Shown: one piece after another, positions 1 through 8,519 of the stretch
How the letters are laid out: each line of letters opens with the position of its first letter
Numbering within the stretch: the stretch's first letter is position 1
DNA from: Haliea sp.
GTDB taxonomy: Bacteria; Pseudomonadota; Gammaproteobacteria; Pseudomonadales; Halieaceae
NCBI GenBank assembly: GCA_024642265.1
Contig: JAHEBL010000031.1
Coordinates: 1 to 34,560, forward strand
Direction: 5' to 3'
DNA: 34,560 nt
Program-made: the position numbers and the translations under genes
The notes under the pieces: model-generated
What the model was told of the DNA's origin: nothing
Database searches by the model: none
The model's input: the letters and a program-made list of their open reading frames with translations, nothing else

Positions 1-1364
1 ACCTTGTACTCGTCCTTGAGGCGGTAAACCACCACGTCGAACTGCAGCTGGCCCACCGCACCTACTACCAGGTCACTGCTGTTGACTGGCGCGAACACCT
101 GGGTGGAGCCCTCCTCGGACAACTGCTGCAGGCCCTTCTGCAACTGCTTGGACTTCATGGGATCGGTGAGGCGGATGCGGCGGAACAGCTCCGGCGCGAA
201 GTGCGGGATCCCCGTAAACTGCAGATCCTCACCCTCGGTGAAGGTATCACCGATCTGGATGGTGCCGTGATTGTGCAGACCGATGATATCGCCGGACACT
301 GCCTCCTCCACCAGCTCGCGCTCACCGGCCTTGAACGTCACCGCATCGGCGATCTTCACGTCCTTGCCGAGGCGCACATGGCGCATTTTCATACCCTTGC
401 TGTAACAGCCGGAACACACCCGCATGAAGGCAATGCGGTCCCGGTGGCGGGGATCCATATTGGCCTGGATCTTGAAAACGAAGCCGCTGAAAGCGGTCTC
501 GCTGGCGTCGACGGTGCGGCTGGTAGCGTCCCGGGGCAGGGGCGGAGGCGCCCACCGTACAAAATCATCCAGCATTTCACGCACGCCGAAATTGCCCAGG
601 GCGGTACCGAAAAAGACCGGGCTCAGCTTTCCCGCCAGGAAATCTGCCTGGTCAAATGCGTGGCTGGCACCGCGCACCAGCTCGATCTCCTCCAGAAACG
701 CCTCGTACTCATCGCCCAGCAGGGCGCGGGCCTCGTCGCTGTCCAGTCCCTCGATACGCCTGTCATCCGGCAGCGACGAACCCCTGCCCGGGGTGTACTG
801 GTGAAACACGTCGGTATAAAGGTTGTAGACGCCCTTGAAGTCCTTGCCCATGCCGACCGGCCAGTTGACAGGCGCGCCCCGGATGGCCAGCACCTGCTCG
901 ATTTCGTCCAGCAGTTCAATGGGATCGCGGATATCCCGGTCCATCTTGTTCACAAAACTGAAGATGGGGGTGTCACGGAGGCGGCACACGTTCATCAGCT
1001 TGATGGTGCGGTCTTCCACCCCCTTGGCGCCATCGATCACCATCAGGGCGGAGTCCACAGCTGTCAGGGTGCGGTACGTGTCCTCGGAGAAGTCCTCGTG
1101 CCCGGGCGTGTCGAGCAGGTTTACCGTGCGCTCGCGATAGGGAAACTGCATGACCGAGGACGTCACCGAAATGCCTCGCTCCTGCTCCATGCTCATCCAG
1201 TCGGAGGTGGCGTGCGGCCCCTTCTTGCCCTTCACGCTGCCCGCGACCTGGATGGCATTACCCAGCAGCAAGAGCTTTTCGGTAATGGTTGTCTTGCCCG
1301 CGTCGGGGTGCGAAATAATGGCGAAGGTACGACGCGAGGCGATCTGTCTGGCAAGGTCTGGCAT
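1..1364 (-). CDS. prfC: Peptide chain release factor 3 (partial, C-terminus off the left edge)
   Basis: Translational GTPase that removes RF1/RF2 from the ribosome after termination. Translated from the ATG at 1364, the protein begins [20 protein letters not shown] and shows a P-loop (HPDAGKTT, residues 19-26), the switch II motif DTPGHEDF (85-92) and NKMD (139-142). The RF3-type domain II continues to the edge of the window. About 454 codons are visible; the family is usually near 530 residues, so roughly the last 75 are missing. A GGGGTGG stretch lies just upstream of the start, and a TATAAT hexamer sits further upstream on the same strand. It is transcribed divergently from regB. EF-G or TypA are less likely because of the RF3-like start and the [14 protein letters not shown] segment. 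Confidence 0.96.
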   Translation of the reverse strand, partial: MPDLARQIASRRTFAIISHPDAGKTTITEKLLLLGNAIQVAGSVKGKKGPHATSDWMSMEQERGISVTSSVMQFPYRERTVNLLDTPGHEDFSEDTYRTLTAVDSALMVIDGAKGVEDRTIKLMNVCRLRDTPIFSFVNKMDRDIRDPIELLDEIEQVLAIRGAPVNWPVGMGKDFKGVYNLYTDVFHQYTPGRGSSLPDDRRIEGLDSDEARALLGDEYEAFLEEIELVRGASHAFDQADFLAGKLSPVFFGTALGNFGVREMLDDFVRWAPPPLPRDATSRTVDASETAFSGFVFKIQANMDPRHRDRIAFMRVCSGCYSKGMKMRHVRLGKDVKIADAVTFKAGERELVEEAVSGDIIGLHNHGTIQIGDTFTEGEDLQFTGIPHFAPELFRRIRLTDPMKSKQLQKGLQQLSEEGSTQVFAPVNSSDLVVGAVGQLQFDVVVYRLKDEYK

Positions 1365-1389
1365 GGATCCACCCCGGAAAAAAGCGCGG

Positions 1390-1395
1390 ATTATA
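1390..1395 (-). promoter_or_regulatory. Probable -10 box of the prfC promoter
   Basis: A perfect TATAAT read on the minus strand, placed so that transcription would begin about 20 bases before the prfC ATG. No good -35 hexamer is visible at the usual spacing. A small GCCC-TTTC-GGGC hairpin lies immediately upstream of the -10. Confidence 0.5.
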
Positions 1396-1484
1396 CGCCC
1401 TTTCGGGCCACCGCGCAGTGTCCCGCACGCCACTGGCATTGCACCTGCGGCATCCTGTCACTGCCTGCGGCTCCGAAGTCCCAG

Positions 1485-1490
1485 TATAAT
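1485..1490 (+). promoter_or_regulatory. Probable -10 box of regB, six bases before the start codon
   Basis: A perfect TATAAT followed by the GC-rich discriminator GCGCGG and then the GTG start of regB at 1497. At normal spacing the transcription start would fall on or within a base or two of the GTG, implying a leaderless or nearly leaderless message. No convincing -35 hexamer is seen 16-18 bases upstream. There is no room for a Shine-Dalgarno sequence on such a transcript. Confidence 0.45.
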
Positions 1491-1496
1491 GCGCGG

Positions 1497-2789
1497 GTGA
1501 AGACGCAAACCCATAACCGACCGGCCGGTTACAATCCCTCCCTGGACAACCTGCGCAGCCTGCTGCTGATCAGGAGCATAGCGCTGCTGGGCCAGACCGG
1601 GGTGCTGGCCTATGTACTGCTTGCCAGTCGCACCACCGCGAGCCTGTGGGGCGTGACGGCCAGCCTGGTTATGATGGCCCTGATCACGGCAGCCAGCCTC
1701 TGGCGCTGCACCCGGCCGTGGCCGGTCACCGACAATGAGTTCCTGGCACAGCTGCTGATCGACGTCGTGGGCTGGTCCGCGCTGATGTACTTCAGTGGCG
1801 GCGCCAACAACCCGTTCGTGTCCTACTATATCGTGCCTCTGGTCATAGCCGCGGCGGTGTTGCCCTGGCGCCACACCTGGCTGGTGGCGGGGGCTTCCCT
1901 GCTGGCGTACAGCGCCCTGCTTTACTACTACCAGCCCTTCCCGCTGTTCACGCCCCACGCGCACATGGGCCATGGCGAGGGCGCCAATGTGCACATCCTG
2001 GGCATGTGGTTCAATTTTCTCTTCAGCGCCGGCCTGATCACCTATTTCGTCGTGCGCATGGCGTCCATGTTGCGCGAACAGGAGGCGCGTGCTGTCGCCC
2101 GGCGGGAAGACCGGCTGCGCAATGACCAGATTATGGCGGTGGCCAGCCTGGCCGCCGGCACCGCCCACGAGCTGGGCACTCCGCTGGCCACGATGACGGT
2201 ACTGGTCGATGAAATGCTGCTGGACAAGACCCTTGGCAGCCAGGCCCGGGAAGACTGTGAAGTGCTGCAACAGCAACTGGGCCAGTGCAAGTCCACCCTC
2301 AATGCCCTGAGCCGGACTGCAGAGCTGACCTCGGTGGAGCAAACCCAGCACCTCGCACTGGGAGCATTCGTGCAGCAGACCGTGGAGCGCTGGGCCGTGC
2401 GCCGCCCCGGAGTGGTCTGTGACATCGTGGCGGAGCAGTCCGGCCCCGGCCCCATGCTCGCCTACGATTCCACCCTGTGCCAGGCCATAGAAAACCTGCT
2501 CAATAACGCCGCCGATACCGGCACCGAGCGGGTGGAGGTGCGCTATGAATGGGACCCACTCGAGCTGCGCATCATCATTCGGGACTGGGGGCCGGGTATC
2601 GGCAAGGAACTGCTCGGCGACATGGGCAAGCCGATCATCCGCGCCAGCCACAATGGTCTGGGCATTGGACTGCTGCTGAGCCAGGCCACGGTGGAGCGCT
2701 ACGGTGGCAGGATCGAGCTGCTCAACGCCACCGGCGGGGGCGCGGAAGCCCGCCTGCACCTGCCGCTGGCACGGCAGAACCGGACATGA
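1497..2789 (+). CDS. regB: RegB/PrrB/RoxS-family redox sensor histidine kinase
   Basis: Membrane sensor kinase of the RegB/RegA class, which responds to the redox state of the respiratory chain. The GTG at 1497 gives 430 residues and fits the usual N-terminus; the open frame extends far upstream without coding character. Six hydrophobic segments fill about residues 20-190 and include GGANNPFVSYY (101-111), the conserved periplasmic or quinone-site region. The H-box is GTAHELGTPL with phospho-acceptor H224. A cysteine follows at C264, exactly 40 residues later, the same spacing as H225/C265 of Rhodobacter capsulatus RegB. The ATPase domain has an N-box (NLLNNAADTG), a G1 box (DWGPGIG) and a G2 box (GLGIGL). 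The stop overlaps the regA start in an ATGA. Confidence 0.93.
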   Translation: MKTQTHNRPAGYNPSLDNLRSLLLIRSIALLGQTGVLAYVLLASRTTASLWGVTASLVMMALITAASLWRCTRPWPVTDNEFLAQLLIDVVGWSALMYFSGGANNPFVSYYIVPLVIAAAVLPWRHTWLVAGASLLAYSALLYYYQPFPLFTPHAHMGHGEGANVHILGMWFNFLFSAGLITYFVVRMASMLREQEARAVARREDRLRNDQIMAVASLAAGTAHELGTPLATMTVLVDEMLLDKTLGSQAREDCEVLQQQLGQCKSTLNALSRTAELTSVEQTQHLALGAFVQQTVERWAVRRPGVVCDIVAEQSGPGPMLAYDSTLCQAIENLLNNAADTGTERVEVRYEWDPLELRIIIRDWGPGIGKELLGDMGKPIIRASHNGLGIGLLLSQATVERYGGRIELLNATGGGAEARLHLPLARQNRT

Positions 2790-3325
2790 CTGAAACGGCG
2801 GGGAGAATCCTGCTGGTGGACGACGACCCGGTATTCACCAGCGTCATGGCACGGGGATTTGAGCGGCGCGGCTTCCTCACCTGCCGCTGTGGCAGTGCGG
2901 AAGAAGCCCTGGCCGCCTGCGGGGAGTTTGCGCCCAGCCACATCCTGCTCGACCTGAACATGCCCGGCACTTCCGGCCTGGTGGTACTGCCCCGCCTGCT
3001 GGCGGCGGCGCCGCAGGCGTCACTCGTGGTACTGACCGGCTACTCCAGCATTGTGACCGCGGTGGAGGCGACCCGCGCCGGGGCCACCAACTATCTGTGC
3101 AAGCCGGCCACCATCGAGGAAGTTCTGACCGCCTTTGCCGGTAGCGCGGGCCTCGCTGACACCCCGATTCCGAATGACCCGATCTCGATAGACCGCCTCG
3201 AATGGGAACATATCCAGCGGGTGCTGCAGGAGAACGAGGGTAACGTCTCCGCCACCGCCCGTGCCCTGGGAATGCACCGCCGCACGCTGCAGCGCAAATT
3301 GCAGAAGCGGCCGGTGCGCCGCTAG
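2786..3325 (+). CDS. regA: RegA/PrrA/RoxR-family response regulator
   Basis: Transcription factor partner of RegB. The protein has 179 residues, the usual compact size. The receiver domain has the acidic pocket DDD (12-14), phospho-acceptor D56 in LLDLNMPG, T84 in VLTGYSS and K106 in CKP. The C-terminal 40 residues form a Fis-type helix-turn-helix (GNVSATARALGMHRRTLQRK), the hallmark of RegA/ActR/PrrA. The ATG overlaps the regB stop, so the two are almost certainly co-translated. Its stop codon abuts the lipB stop codon on the other strand with no base between them. Expected targets are respiratory and redox genes, but none can be assigned from this window. Confidence 0.94.
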   Translation: MTETAGRILLVDDDPVFTSVMARGFERRGFLTCRCGSAEEALAACGEFAPSHILLDLNMPGTSGLVVLPRLLAAAPQASLVVLTGYSSIVTAVEATRAGATNYLCKPATIEEVLTAFAGSAGLADTPIPNDPISIDRLEWEHIQRVLQENEGNVSATARALGMHRRTLQRKLQKRPVRR

Positions 3326-3949
3326 CTAGTCCAGTTCGGCCGCCACGATCGCCAGCAGGCGCCGCCCCACCGCGGTCATATCGACCCGGGCCGGGGCCAG
3401 CAGGCGAGCCATCGATGTGACCTGCAGGCCCTGGTAGCCGCAGGGGTTGATACGCCCGAAGGGTTCCAGGTCCATGTCCACATTGAGCGACAGGCCGTGG
3501 TAGCTGCACCCGCGGCGCACCCGCAGGCCGAGGGAGGCGATCTTGGCGCCGTCCACATAGACGCCGGGGGCTTCCGGTTTGGGAACGGCGTCGATGTCGT
3601 ACTCCGCCAGCAGCCTGACAATGCTGCGCTCGATCATATTCACCAGGTCGCGCACTCCCCAGGAGCGCCGCCGCAGGTCTATCATCAGGTAGAGTACCCA
3701 CTGGCCGGGTCCGTGATAAGTGACCTGCCCACCGCGGTCCACCTGGATGACGGGAATATCCCCGGGCGCGAGCACGTGCTCCGCCTTCCCCGCCTGGCCC
3801 TGGGTAAAAACACGTGGATGCTGCAGCAGCCAAAGCTGGTCGGGATCTTCCGGTGCGCGGGAGTCCGTGAGGTCCCTCATGGCCTGCAACGTGGGCTCAT
3901 ACTCCGCCAGGCCCAGCTCCCGCTGCAGCACCAGCACCGGGGCAGTCAT
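3326..3949 (-). CDS. lipB: Lipoyl(octanoyl) transferase LipB
   Basis: Transfers octanoate from octanoyl-ACP to lipoyl domains of 2-oxoacid dehydrogenases and GcvH. The 207-residue length is typical. Family motifs are [12 protein letters not shown] (72-83), the catalytic lysine K136 in [13 protein letters not shown] and the catalytic cysteine C170 in [11 protein letters not shown], matching the K135/C169 pair of the E. coli enzyme within one residue. The start ATG overlaps the stop of ybeD (TAATG), as expected for the last gene of this operon. lipA, which often follows lipB, is not next to it here; the convergent regBA pair occupies that position. Confidence 0.96.
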   Translation of the reverse strand: MTAPVLVLQRELGLAEYEPTLQAMRDLTDSRAPEDPDQLWLLQHPRVFTQGQAGKAEHVLAPGDIPVIQVDRGGQVTYHGPGQWVLYLMIDLRRRSWGVRDLVNMIERSIVRLLAEYDIDAVPKPEAPGVYVDGAKIASLGLRVRRGCSYHGLSLNVDMDLEPFGRINPCGYQGLQVTSMARLLAPARVDMTAVGRRLLAIVAAELD

Positions 3950-4215
3950 TAAATGACCATTTGAACCCTGCCGGTGCCCAGCAGGTCCTGGTGCAGGGCT
4001 TCCAGCTGGTCCGGACCCGTGGCGGTGATAATGATGGTAATGGCAGTAAAAGTACCCTTGCTGGATGCCCTCGCGGCGAGGTTATCGCGATCAAACCCGG
4101 GGGCATGTCGCTCAAAAACCTCCAGGATCACCTCGGTCAGGTCCTCCGAGCTGCGGGCCAGGACCTTGATCGGGTAATCACAGGGAAATTCTATTCTCGG
4201 GGGTTCCTGCTCCAT
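3949..4215 (-). CDS. ybeD: YbeD/DUF493 family protein
   Basis: Small 88-residue protein with a predicted ferredoxin-like alpha-beta fold, conserved between dacA and lipB in many gammaproteobacteria. The ending GTGRVQMVI and the opening [15 protein letters not shown] are typical of the family. Its location suggests a regulatory or accessory link to lipoate attachment, but the biochemical role is not established and nothing in the sequence reveals a catalytic site. It is separated from dacA by 25 bases and overlaps lipB by one base. Confidence 0.88.
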   Translation of the reverse strand: MEQEPPRIEFPCDYPIKVLARSSEDLTEVILEVFERHAPGFDRDNLAARASSKGTFTAITIIITATGPDQLEALHQDLLGTGRVQMVI

Positions 4216-4240
4216 TACACGTCTCCTGGCTGGGCCTGTA

Positions 4241-5401
4241 TCAGGTGGCGAACAGGCCGGATATCCACATCATGATCGAGTCCCACAGACGGGCGAAGAA
4301 ACCGCCCTCTTCAACCGCCTCCAGCGCCACCACCGGCGCCTGGAACACCGTCTCACCCTCGACGCTGAGCGTCACGGTGCCCACGGGGTCTCCCACGGCG
4401 AGGGGCGCTACCAGTTGCGGATTCAGTTCCACAGTGGTGGCAAGGCTCTTGGATTTGCCCCGCGGCAGGGTGAGCACGGTCTTGTCGACCAGGCCCACCG
4501 GCACATAGTCCTGCTGGCCCTTCCAGATACGGGGCTTTTCCAGTTCCTGCATGGGACCATAGGCCTCGACGGTTTCGAAGAAACGGAAACCGTAATTGAG
4601 CAGGCTGCGGGTCTCATTCTTGCGCGCCTTGGTACTCTTGGTACCCATGACCACGGAAATCAGGCGCATGTCCCGGCGCTTGGCCGAGGCCACCAGGCAA
4701 TAACCCGCCTCGGCAGTGTGACCGGTTTTCAGGCCATCGACTGACGGATCCTCTCCCAGCAGGGTGTTGCGGTTGTATTGCTTGATATTGTTGTAGGTAA
4801 AATCCGGCTCCTTGTACATCGCGTAGTGGTCGGGGAAGCGCGTGATGATCGCGTCGGCCAGGATAGCGAGATCGCGGGTAGTCACCACGTGGTCCGGGTG
4901 CGGCAGGCCATGGGAATTGACGAAATAGGAACCTTTCATGCCCAGCGCCTCGGCCTGGGTATTCATCATTTCAGCAAACACCGCCTCACTGCCGGCCACG
5001 TGCTCTGCCACCGCCACGGTGGCATCGTTGCCCGAGGAGATAACGATGCCCCGCTCGAGATCCTCAATCCTTACATCCTTGCCGGGCTCTATCCACATCA
5101 ACGAGGAGCCGGCAAAAATCGGGTTCTGTGACCAGGCATTTTCGCTGACGGTTACCATGTCGTCCTTGCCAACGCGCCCCGCTTCCATCTCTGTCGCCAG
5201 CACGTAGGCGGTCATCATCTTGGTGAGGCTCGCCGGGGGCAGGGGAATATCGGCGTTGTGCTCCGCCAGCACCGCTCCGCTTTCGGCATCCATGAGGATG
5301 TAGGCAGTCGCCTCTATCTGGGGCGGTGAGGGCACCATGTCCTGCGCCTGGCCACTCAGTGCGAAGACCGTCAGCAGGGGTGTCAGCAGTTTTTTCATCA
5401 T
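4241..5401 (-). CDS. dacA: D-alanyl-D-alanine carboxypeptidase, PBP5/PBP6 type
   Basis: Trims the terminal D-Ala from peptidoglycan pentapeptides in the periplasm. The ATG at 5401 gives 386 residues starting MMKKLLTPLLTVFALSGQAQ, a clear signal peptide. Upstream in-frame ATGs (for example at 5440) would only lengthen it with a non-signal extension. Active-site motifs are S58-LTK61, the SGN triad in ISSGNDA and KTG in LKTGHTAEAGYC. The C-terminal PBP5-type beta domain ends with a likely amphipathic membrane anchor (FFARLWDSIMMWISGLFAT). It lies between rlpA and ybeD, the canonical position. No strong ribosome binding site is visible for either start, so the exact start is the main uncertainty. 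Confidence 0.94.
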   Translation of the reverse strand: MMKKLLTPLLTVFALSGQAQDMVPSPPQIEATAYILMDAESGAVLAEHNADIPLPPASLTKMMTAYVLATEMEAGRVGKDDMVTVSENAWSQNPIFAGSSLMWIEPGKDVRIEDLERGIVISSGNDATVAVAEHVAGSEAVFAEMMNTQAEALGMKGSYFVNSHGLPHPDHVVTTRDLAILADAIITRFPDHYAMYKEPDFTYNNIKQYNRNTLLGEDPSVDGLKTGHTAEAGYCLVASAKRRDMRLISVVMGTKSTKARKNETRSLLNYGFRFFETVEAYGPMQELEKPRIWKGQQDYVPVGLVDKTVLTLPRGKSKSLATTVELNPQLVAPLAVGDPVGTVTLSVEGETVFQAPVVALEAVEEGGFFARLWDSIMMWISGLFAT

Positions 5402-5482
5402 AAAAAGCGGGAACCTCGGGTATTTCCGGAAGGAGCGCATGTTAACCCATGCGTGCATGCAGCGAAACAAATGGCCTGAAAT

Positions 5483-6325
5483 CTAGGGTAACGGCTGGCC
5501 GCCGTCGTAACCCGCGGTGCGCAGCTGTTCCTGCACGGACTCGATCTCTCCCGCGCCCGACATGGGCCCTATGCGCACCCGGTAGAGCAGATTCTGCCCG
5601 GACTGCACCTGGCTGACAGACACCGGCGGTGTCAGCAGATCCTGCAGCTTGTCCTGCAGGGTCCTGGCAGAGGTCTCGGAACTGTAGGCTCCGAGCTGCA
5701 GGAAGCGGTAGTCCCCTGCGACGGAACCGCGCCGGTCATCGACACCGACCACGTCAAGCACCTGCACTTCCACCGCGGCGGTGCCCGACTCCATATAACC
5801 GAGCTTGACGGCGGCCCCGTAGGACAAATCGATCAGGCGGTCCGAGTGAAACGGCCCCCGATCGTTCACCCGCACCACGATGCTCTTGCCGTTGTCGAGA
5901 TTGGTAACCCGGGCATAACAGGGAATCGGCAGGGTCTTGTGAGCGGCGCTGGCCTGGTAGAGATCATAGATCTCGCCGTTTGAGGTCTGGTGGCCATGAA
6001 ACTTGGCGCCATACCAGGACGCGATACCCCGCACCCGGTATCCCTTGTGGTTATCCAGCACCTCATACGTGACCCCGTCAATGGTATAGGGACTGGCGTT
6101 ACCGACCGACAGGATGGGATCCGGCCGCGGCACCGCGTCGTGCACATCGGCCGGGTCAATCGGCCGCGGCGGAGCGCTGTCACGCGCCTGCTGGTAACGG
6201 GACGACGCACTCGCACTGTCGGGAGGGGTATCGGATCCGGGCTTCGCCGGCTCCGGCTGAGTGGTACAGGCGGCAATGGCGAGGACCAGCAAGCCAGGCA
6301 GTAAAAACAACAGCGGGCGTGACAT
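5483..6325 (-). CDS. rlpA: Septal ring lytic transglycosylase RlpA (lipoprotein)
   Basis: Outer-membrane lipoprotein that cleaves denuded glycan strands at the division septum. The ATG at 6325 overlaps the mltB stop (TGATG) and gives 280 residues. The N-terminus is a lipoprotein signal with lipobox LAIAAC. A proline/serine-rich linker follows. The double-psi beta-barrel domain is recognised by RGIASWYGAKFHGHQTSNGE and VRVNDRGPFHSDRLIDLSYGAA. A C-terminal SPOR domain (about the last 75 residues, starting near YRFLQLGAYSS) should bind denuded septal peptidoglycan. Both the catalytic barrel and the targeting domain look intact. Confidence 0.94.
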   Translation of the reverse strand: MSRPLLFLLPGLLVLAIAACTTQPEPAKPGSDTPPDSASASSRYQQARDSAPPRPIDPADVHDAVPRPDPILSVGNASPYTIDGVTYEVLDNHKGYRVRGIASWYGAKFHGHQTSNGEIYDLYQASAAHKTLPIPCYARVTNLDNGKSIVVRVNDRGPFHSDRLIDLSYGAAVKLGYMESGTAAVEVQVLDVVGVDDRRGSVAGDYRFLQLGAYSSETSARTLQDKLQDLLTPPVSVSQVQSGQNLLYRVRIGPMSGAGEIESVQEQLRTAGYDGGQPLP

Positions 6326-7320
6326 CACTGCGCGACCCGCGCCGCGATGCGCTGGCTGAGCTGGTACACGCACATGGCATACATTGCGCTGTGGTTGTAG
6401 CGGGTGATGACATAAAAATTCTGGAGTCCCAGCCAGTACTCGTAGCCGCTCTTGAGCTCAAACTGCATGGCTGAGGCGAGCGTATCCGGTGCCACGGGCT
6501 GGTCGGCCACGACCCCCGCACCGGCGAATTCAGCGATGGTATGTTCCGGCTTCAGGTTTTTCCTGCCCGAGACAAACCACTGCTCGGGCACCTCCCCCTT
6601 CACAGTGGCACCCACCACCACGGTCTCGCCCTTGCGCCAGCCGTGCTGCTTGAAATAATTCGCTACGCTGCCTATCGCATCGACCGGGTTGTTCCAGATA
6701 TCCGCCACCCCGTCGCCGTCAAAATCCACGGCGTAGGCAAGGAAACTGCTGGGCATGAACTGGCCATAGCCCATGGCGCCGGCATAAGAGCCCTTGAGCG
6801 CCAGCGGGTCAAAACCCTGCTGACGGGTCAGGATCAGGTAGCTTTTCAATTCCCCGGTGAAAAATTCCGAACGGGGCGGGTAGTCGAATGCCAGGGTGGA
6901 AAGGGCATCGATCACCCGGTAACTGCCGGCAATACGCCCGTAATAGGTCTCGACCCCTATGATCGAGACGATGATTTCCGCCGGCACACCGGTCTCGCGC
7001 TCTGCCCTTGCCAGGGTATCGCGGTGTTCCTCATAGAATTCCAGGCCCTGCTCCAGCCGTTTGTCATTCAGGAAAATCTCCCGGTATTCGTACCAGGGCT
7101 TGCTCTTCTCGGCCGGCCGGGCAATGGCGGTGAGAATGCTCTCCTGCCGTTGGGCGGCAGCAAATACCAGCAACAGCTGCTCACGGTCAAAGTCCTGCTC
7201 CTCGACCAGCTCATCCACCAGCGCCAGTGCCGCCGGGTGCAGCGAATAATTATCCGCGGCACAGGAGAGCGCGCTCCACAGGCAGGCAACCGCCAGGGCA
7301 AATTTCAGGCTTAATGACAT
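6325..7320 (-). CDS. mltB: Membrane-bound lytic murein transglycosylase B
   Basis: Family GH103 enzyme that cleaves peptidoglycan glycan strands to 1,6-anhydro products. The 331-residue protein has a hydrophobic signal sequence ending ALSCAAD; the cysteine could be lipidated, but alanine at -3 makes a poor lipobox, so lipoprotein status is uncertain. The catalytic glutamate is E124 in IIGVETYYGR. Other family motifs are GSYAGAMGYGQFMPSSF and DFDGDGVADIWNN. It follows rodA after 56 bases, the largest gap between neighbouring genes in the mrdA-rodA-mltB-rlpA stretch, and that gap contains an 8-bp inverted repeat. Confidence 0.94.
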   Translation of the reverse strand: MSLSLKFALAVACLWSALSCAADNYSLHPAALALVDELVEEQDFDREQLLLVFAAAQRQESILTAIARPAEKSKPWYEYREIFLNDKRLEQGLEFYEEHRDTLARAERETGVPAEIIVSIIGVETYYGRIAGSYRVIDALSTLAFDYPPRSEFFTGELKSYLILTRQQGFDPLALKGSYAGAMGYGQFMPSSFLAYAVDFDGDGVADIWNNPVDAIGSVANYFKQHGWRKGETVVVGATVKGEVPEQWFVSGRKNLKPEHTIAEFAGAGVVADQPVAPDTLASAMQFELKSGYEYWLGLQNFYVITRYNHSAMYAMCVYQLSQRIAARVAQ

Positions 7321-7337
7321 ATCTACTACTCGCTAAT

Positions 7338-7374
7338 GGCTTGAGAAAAACAAAGCCGGCAACAGACTCAAGCC
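7338..7374. repeat. Inverted repeat between rodA and mltB
   Basis: Perfect 8-bp arms GGCTTGAG / CTCAAGCC separated by 21 bases, filling most of the rodA-mltB gap. On the transcribed strand the loop contains GCCGGC followed by TTTGTTTTT. The stem is not followed by a T-tract, so it is not a standard intrinsic terminator. It may be an attenuating or RNA-processing hairpin. Confidence 0.45.
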
Positions 7375-7376
7375 TG

Positions 7377-8519
7377 TCACCGGTGCCCCGTGGATTTTTC
7401 AGTGCTGATTGCCATCAGGATGCCAAAACCCGCCATCAAGGTGACAACCGAAGTCCCTCCGGCACTTACCAGCGGCAGGGGTACCCCCACCACCGGCAGT
7501 AACCCCGCGACCATGCCCATGTTAACAAAGATATATACAAAAAACGTCAGGGTCAGGGTGCCAGCCATCATCCTGCCGAAACTGGTCCTGGCCCGGATGC
7601 CTATCCAGAAGCCCCGCAACAGGATCAACAGGTAGATGCCCATCAACACCAGCACCCCTCGCAGGCCGAATTCCTCGGACAACACCGCGATAATGAAATC
7701 GGTGTGGCTCTCAGGCAGAAAGTCCAGGTGTGACTGAGTGCCATTCATCCAGCCCTTGCCCTCCCAGCCGCCGGAACCGATGGCGGTTTTCGACTGGATG
7801 ATATTCCAACCCGCCCCCAGCTTGTCGCTTTCAGGGTCCAGCATGGTAAGGATCCGCTGCTTCTGGTAGTCCTTCAACACAAACATCCAGGCCGGCCAGG
7901 CGGAGGCGCCGGCCAGCACCACCGCACCGAGGATATACCGCCAGCCCAGCCCCGCCATAAACAGCACGAACAGACCACTGGCGGCTATCAGGAGCGCGGT
8001 ACCCAGGTCCGGCTGCTGTAATATCAGTGCAGCCGGCACCCCCATGAGACCCAGGCACACCAGGATAGCGAAGAAGCGCGGCGGCAAGCTGCGGTCCGCC
8101 AGGTAACAGGCCACCGTGAGGGGCAACATCAGCTTCATGATTTCAGAGGGCTGGAAGCGAAAACCCCCGAGGGACAACCATCTCTGGGCTCCCTTTGCGC
8201 CGACCCCGACCAGCATCACCGCCACCAGCATCGCCAGGCCCAGCAGGTAAAACCAGGGCGCCCAGCGCATGATCCGCGCCAGGCTCACCTGGGCAATGGT
8301 GAACATGACGAAGTAGCCCAGCAGGAAATAACGCCCCTGGCGGACAACCGCACCCATATCCTTGCCAGAACCGCTGTAAAGGACGACCAGGCCATAAGCC
8401 GTCAATACCAGCAGCAGTAACAGCAGGGGAATATCTATGTGGAACCGGCTGGCGGCACTGGGCCGGCGGGCCAGGTCGGCCGAGCCCTGGTGCGGCATCT
8501 GGCGCAGGTAATCAGCCAT
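7377..8519 (-). CDS. rodA: Rod-shape peptidoglycan glycosyltransferase RodA (SEDS family)
   Basis: Polymerises lipid II into glycan strands in the elongasome together with PBP2. The 380-residue protein has about ten membrane segments. SEDS signatures visible are GAQRWLSLGGFRFQPSE, LILQQPDLGTALL, the loop FLPESHTDFIIAVLSEEFG and the C-terminal VGVPLPLVSAGGTS. The start overlaps the mrdA stop by eight bases, so the partner proteins are made from coupled reading frames. RodA is chosen over FtsW because of this pairing with PBP2. Confidence 0.96.
   Translation of the reverse strand: MADYLRQMPHQGSADLARRPSAASRFHIDIPLLLLLLVLTAYGLVVLYSGSGKDMGAVVRQGRYFLLGYFVMFTIAQVSLARIMRWAPWFYLLGLAMLVAVMLVGVGAKGAQRWLSLGGFRFQPSEIMKLMLPLTVACYLADRSLPPRFFAILVCLGLMGVPAALILQQPDLGTALLIAASGLFVLFMAGLGWRYILGAVVLAGASAWPAWMFVLKDYQKQRILTMLDPESDKLGAGWNIIQSKTAIGSGGWEGKGWMNGTQSHLDFLPESHTDFIIAVLSEEFGLRGVLVLMGIYLLILLRGFWIGIRARTSFGRMMAGTLTLTFFVYIFVNMGMVAGLLPVVGVPLPLVSAGGTSVVTLMAGFGILMAISTEKSTGHR

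Noticed and set aside
201-1496. Upstream extension of the regB reading frame by 432 codons
   Set aside because: It is antisense to prfC, which is clearly coding. RegB homology begins at the GTG at 1497.
1458-2759. A 433-codon open frame antisense to regB
   Set aside because: Its low-complexity composition rich in Q, G, H and A is typical of a shadow frame, and regB motifs on the other strand are unambiguous.
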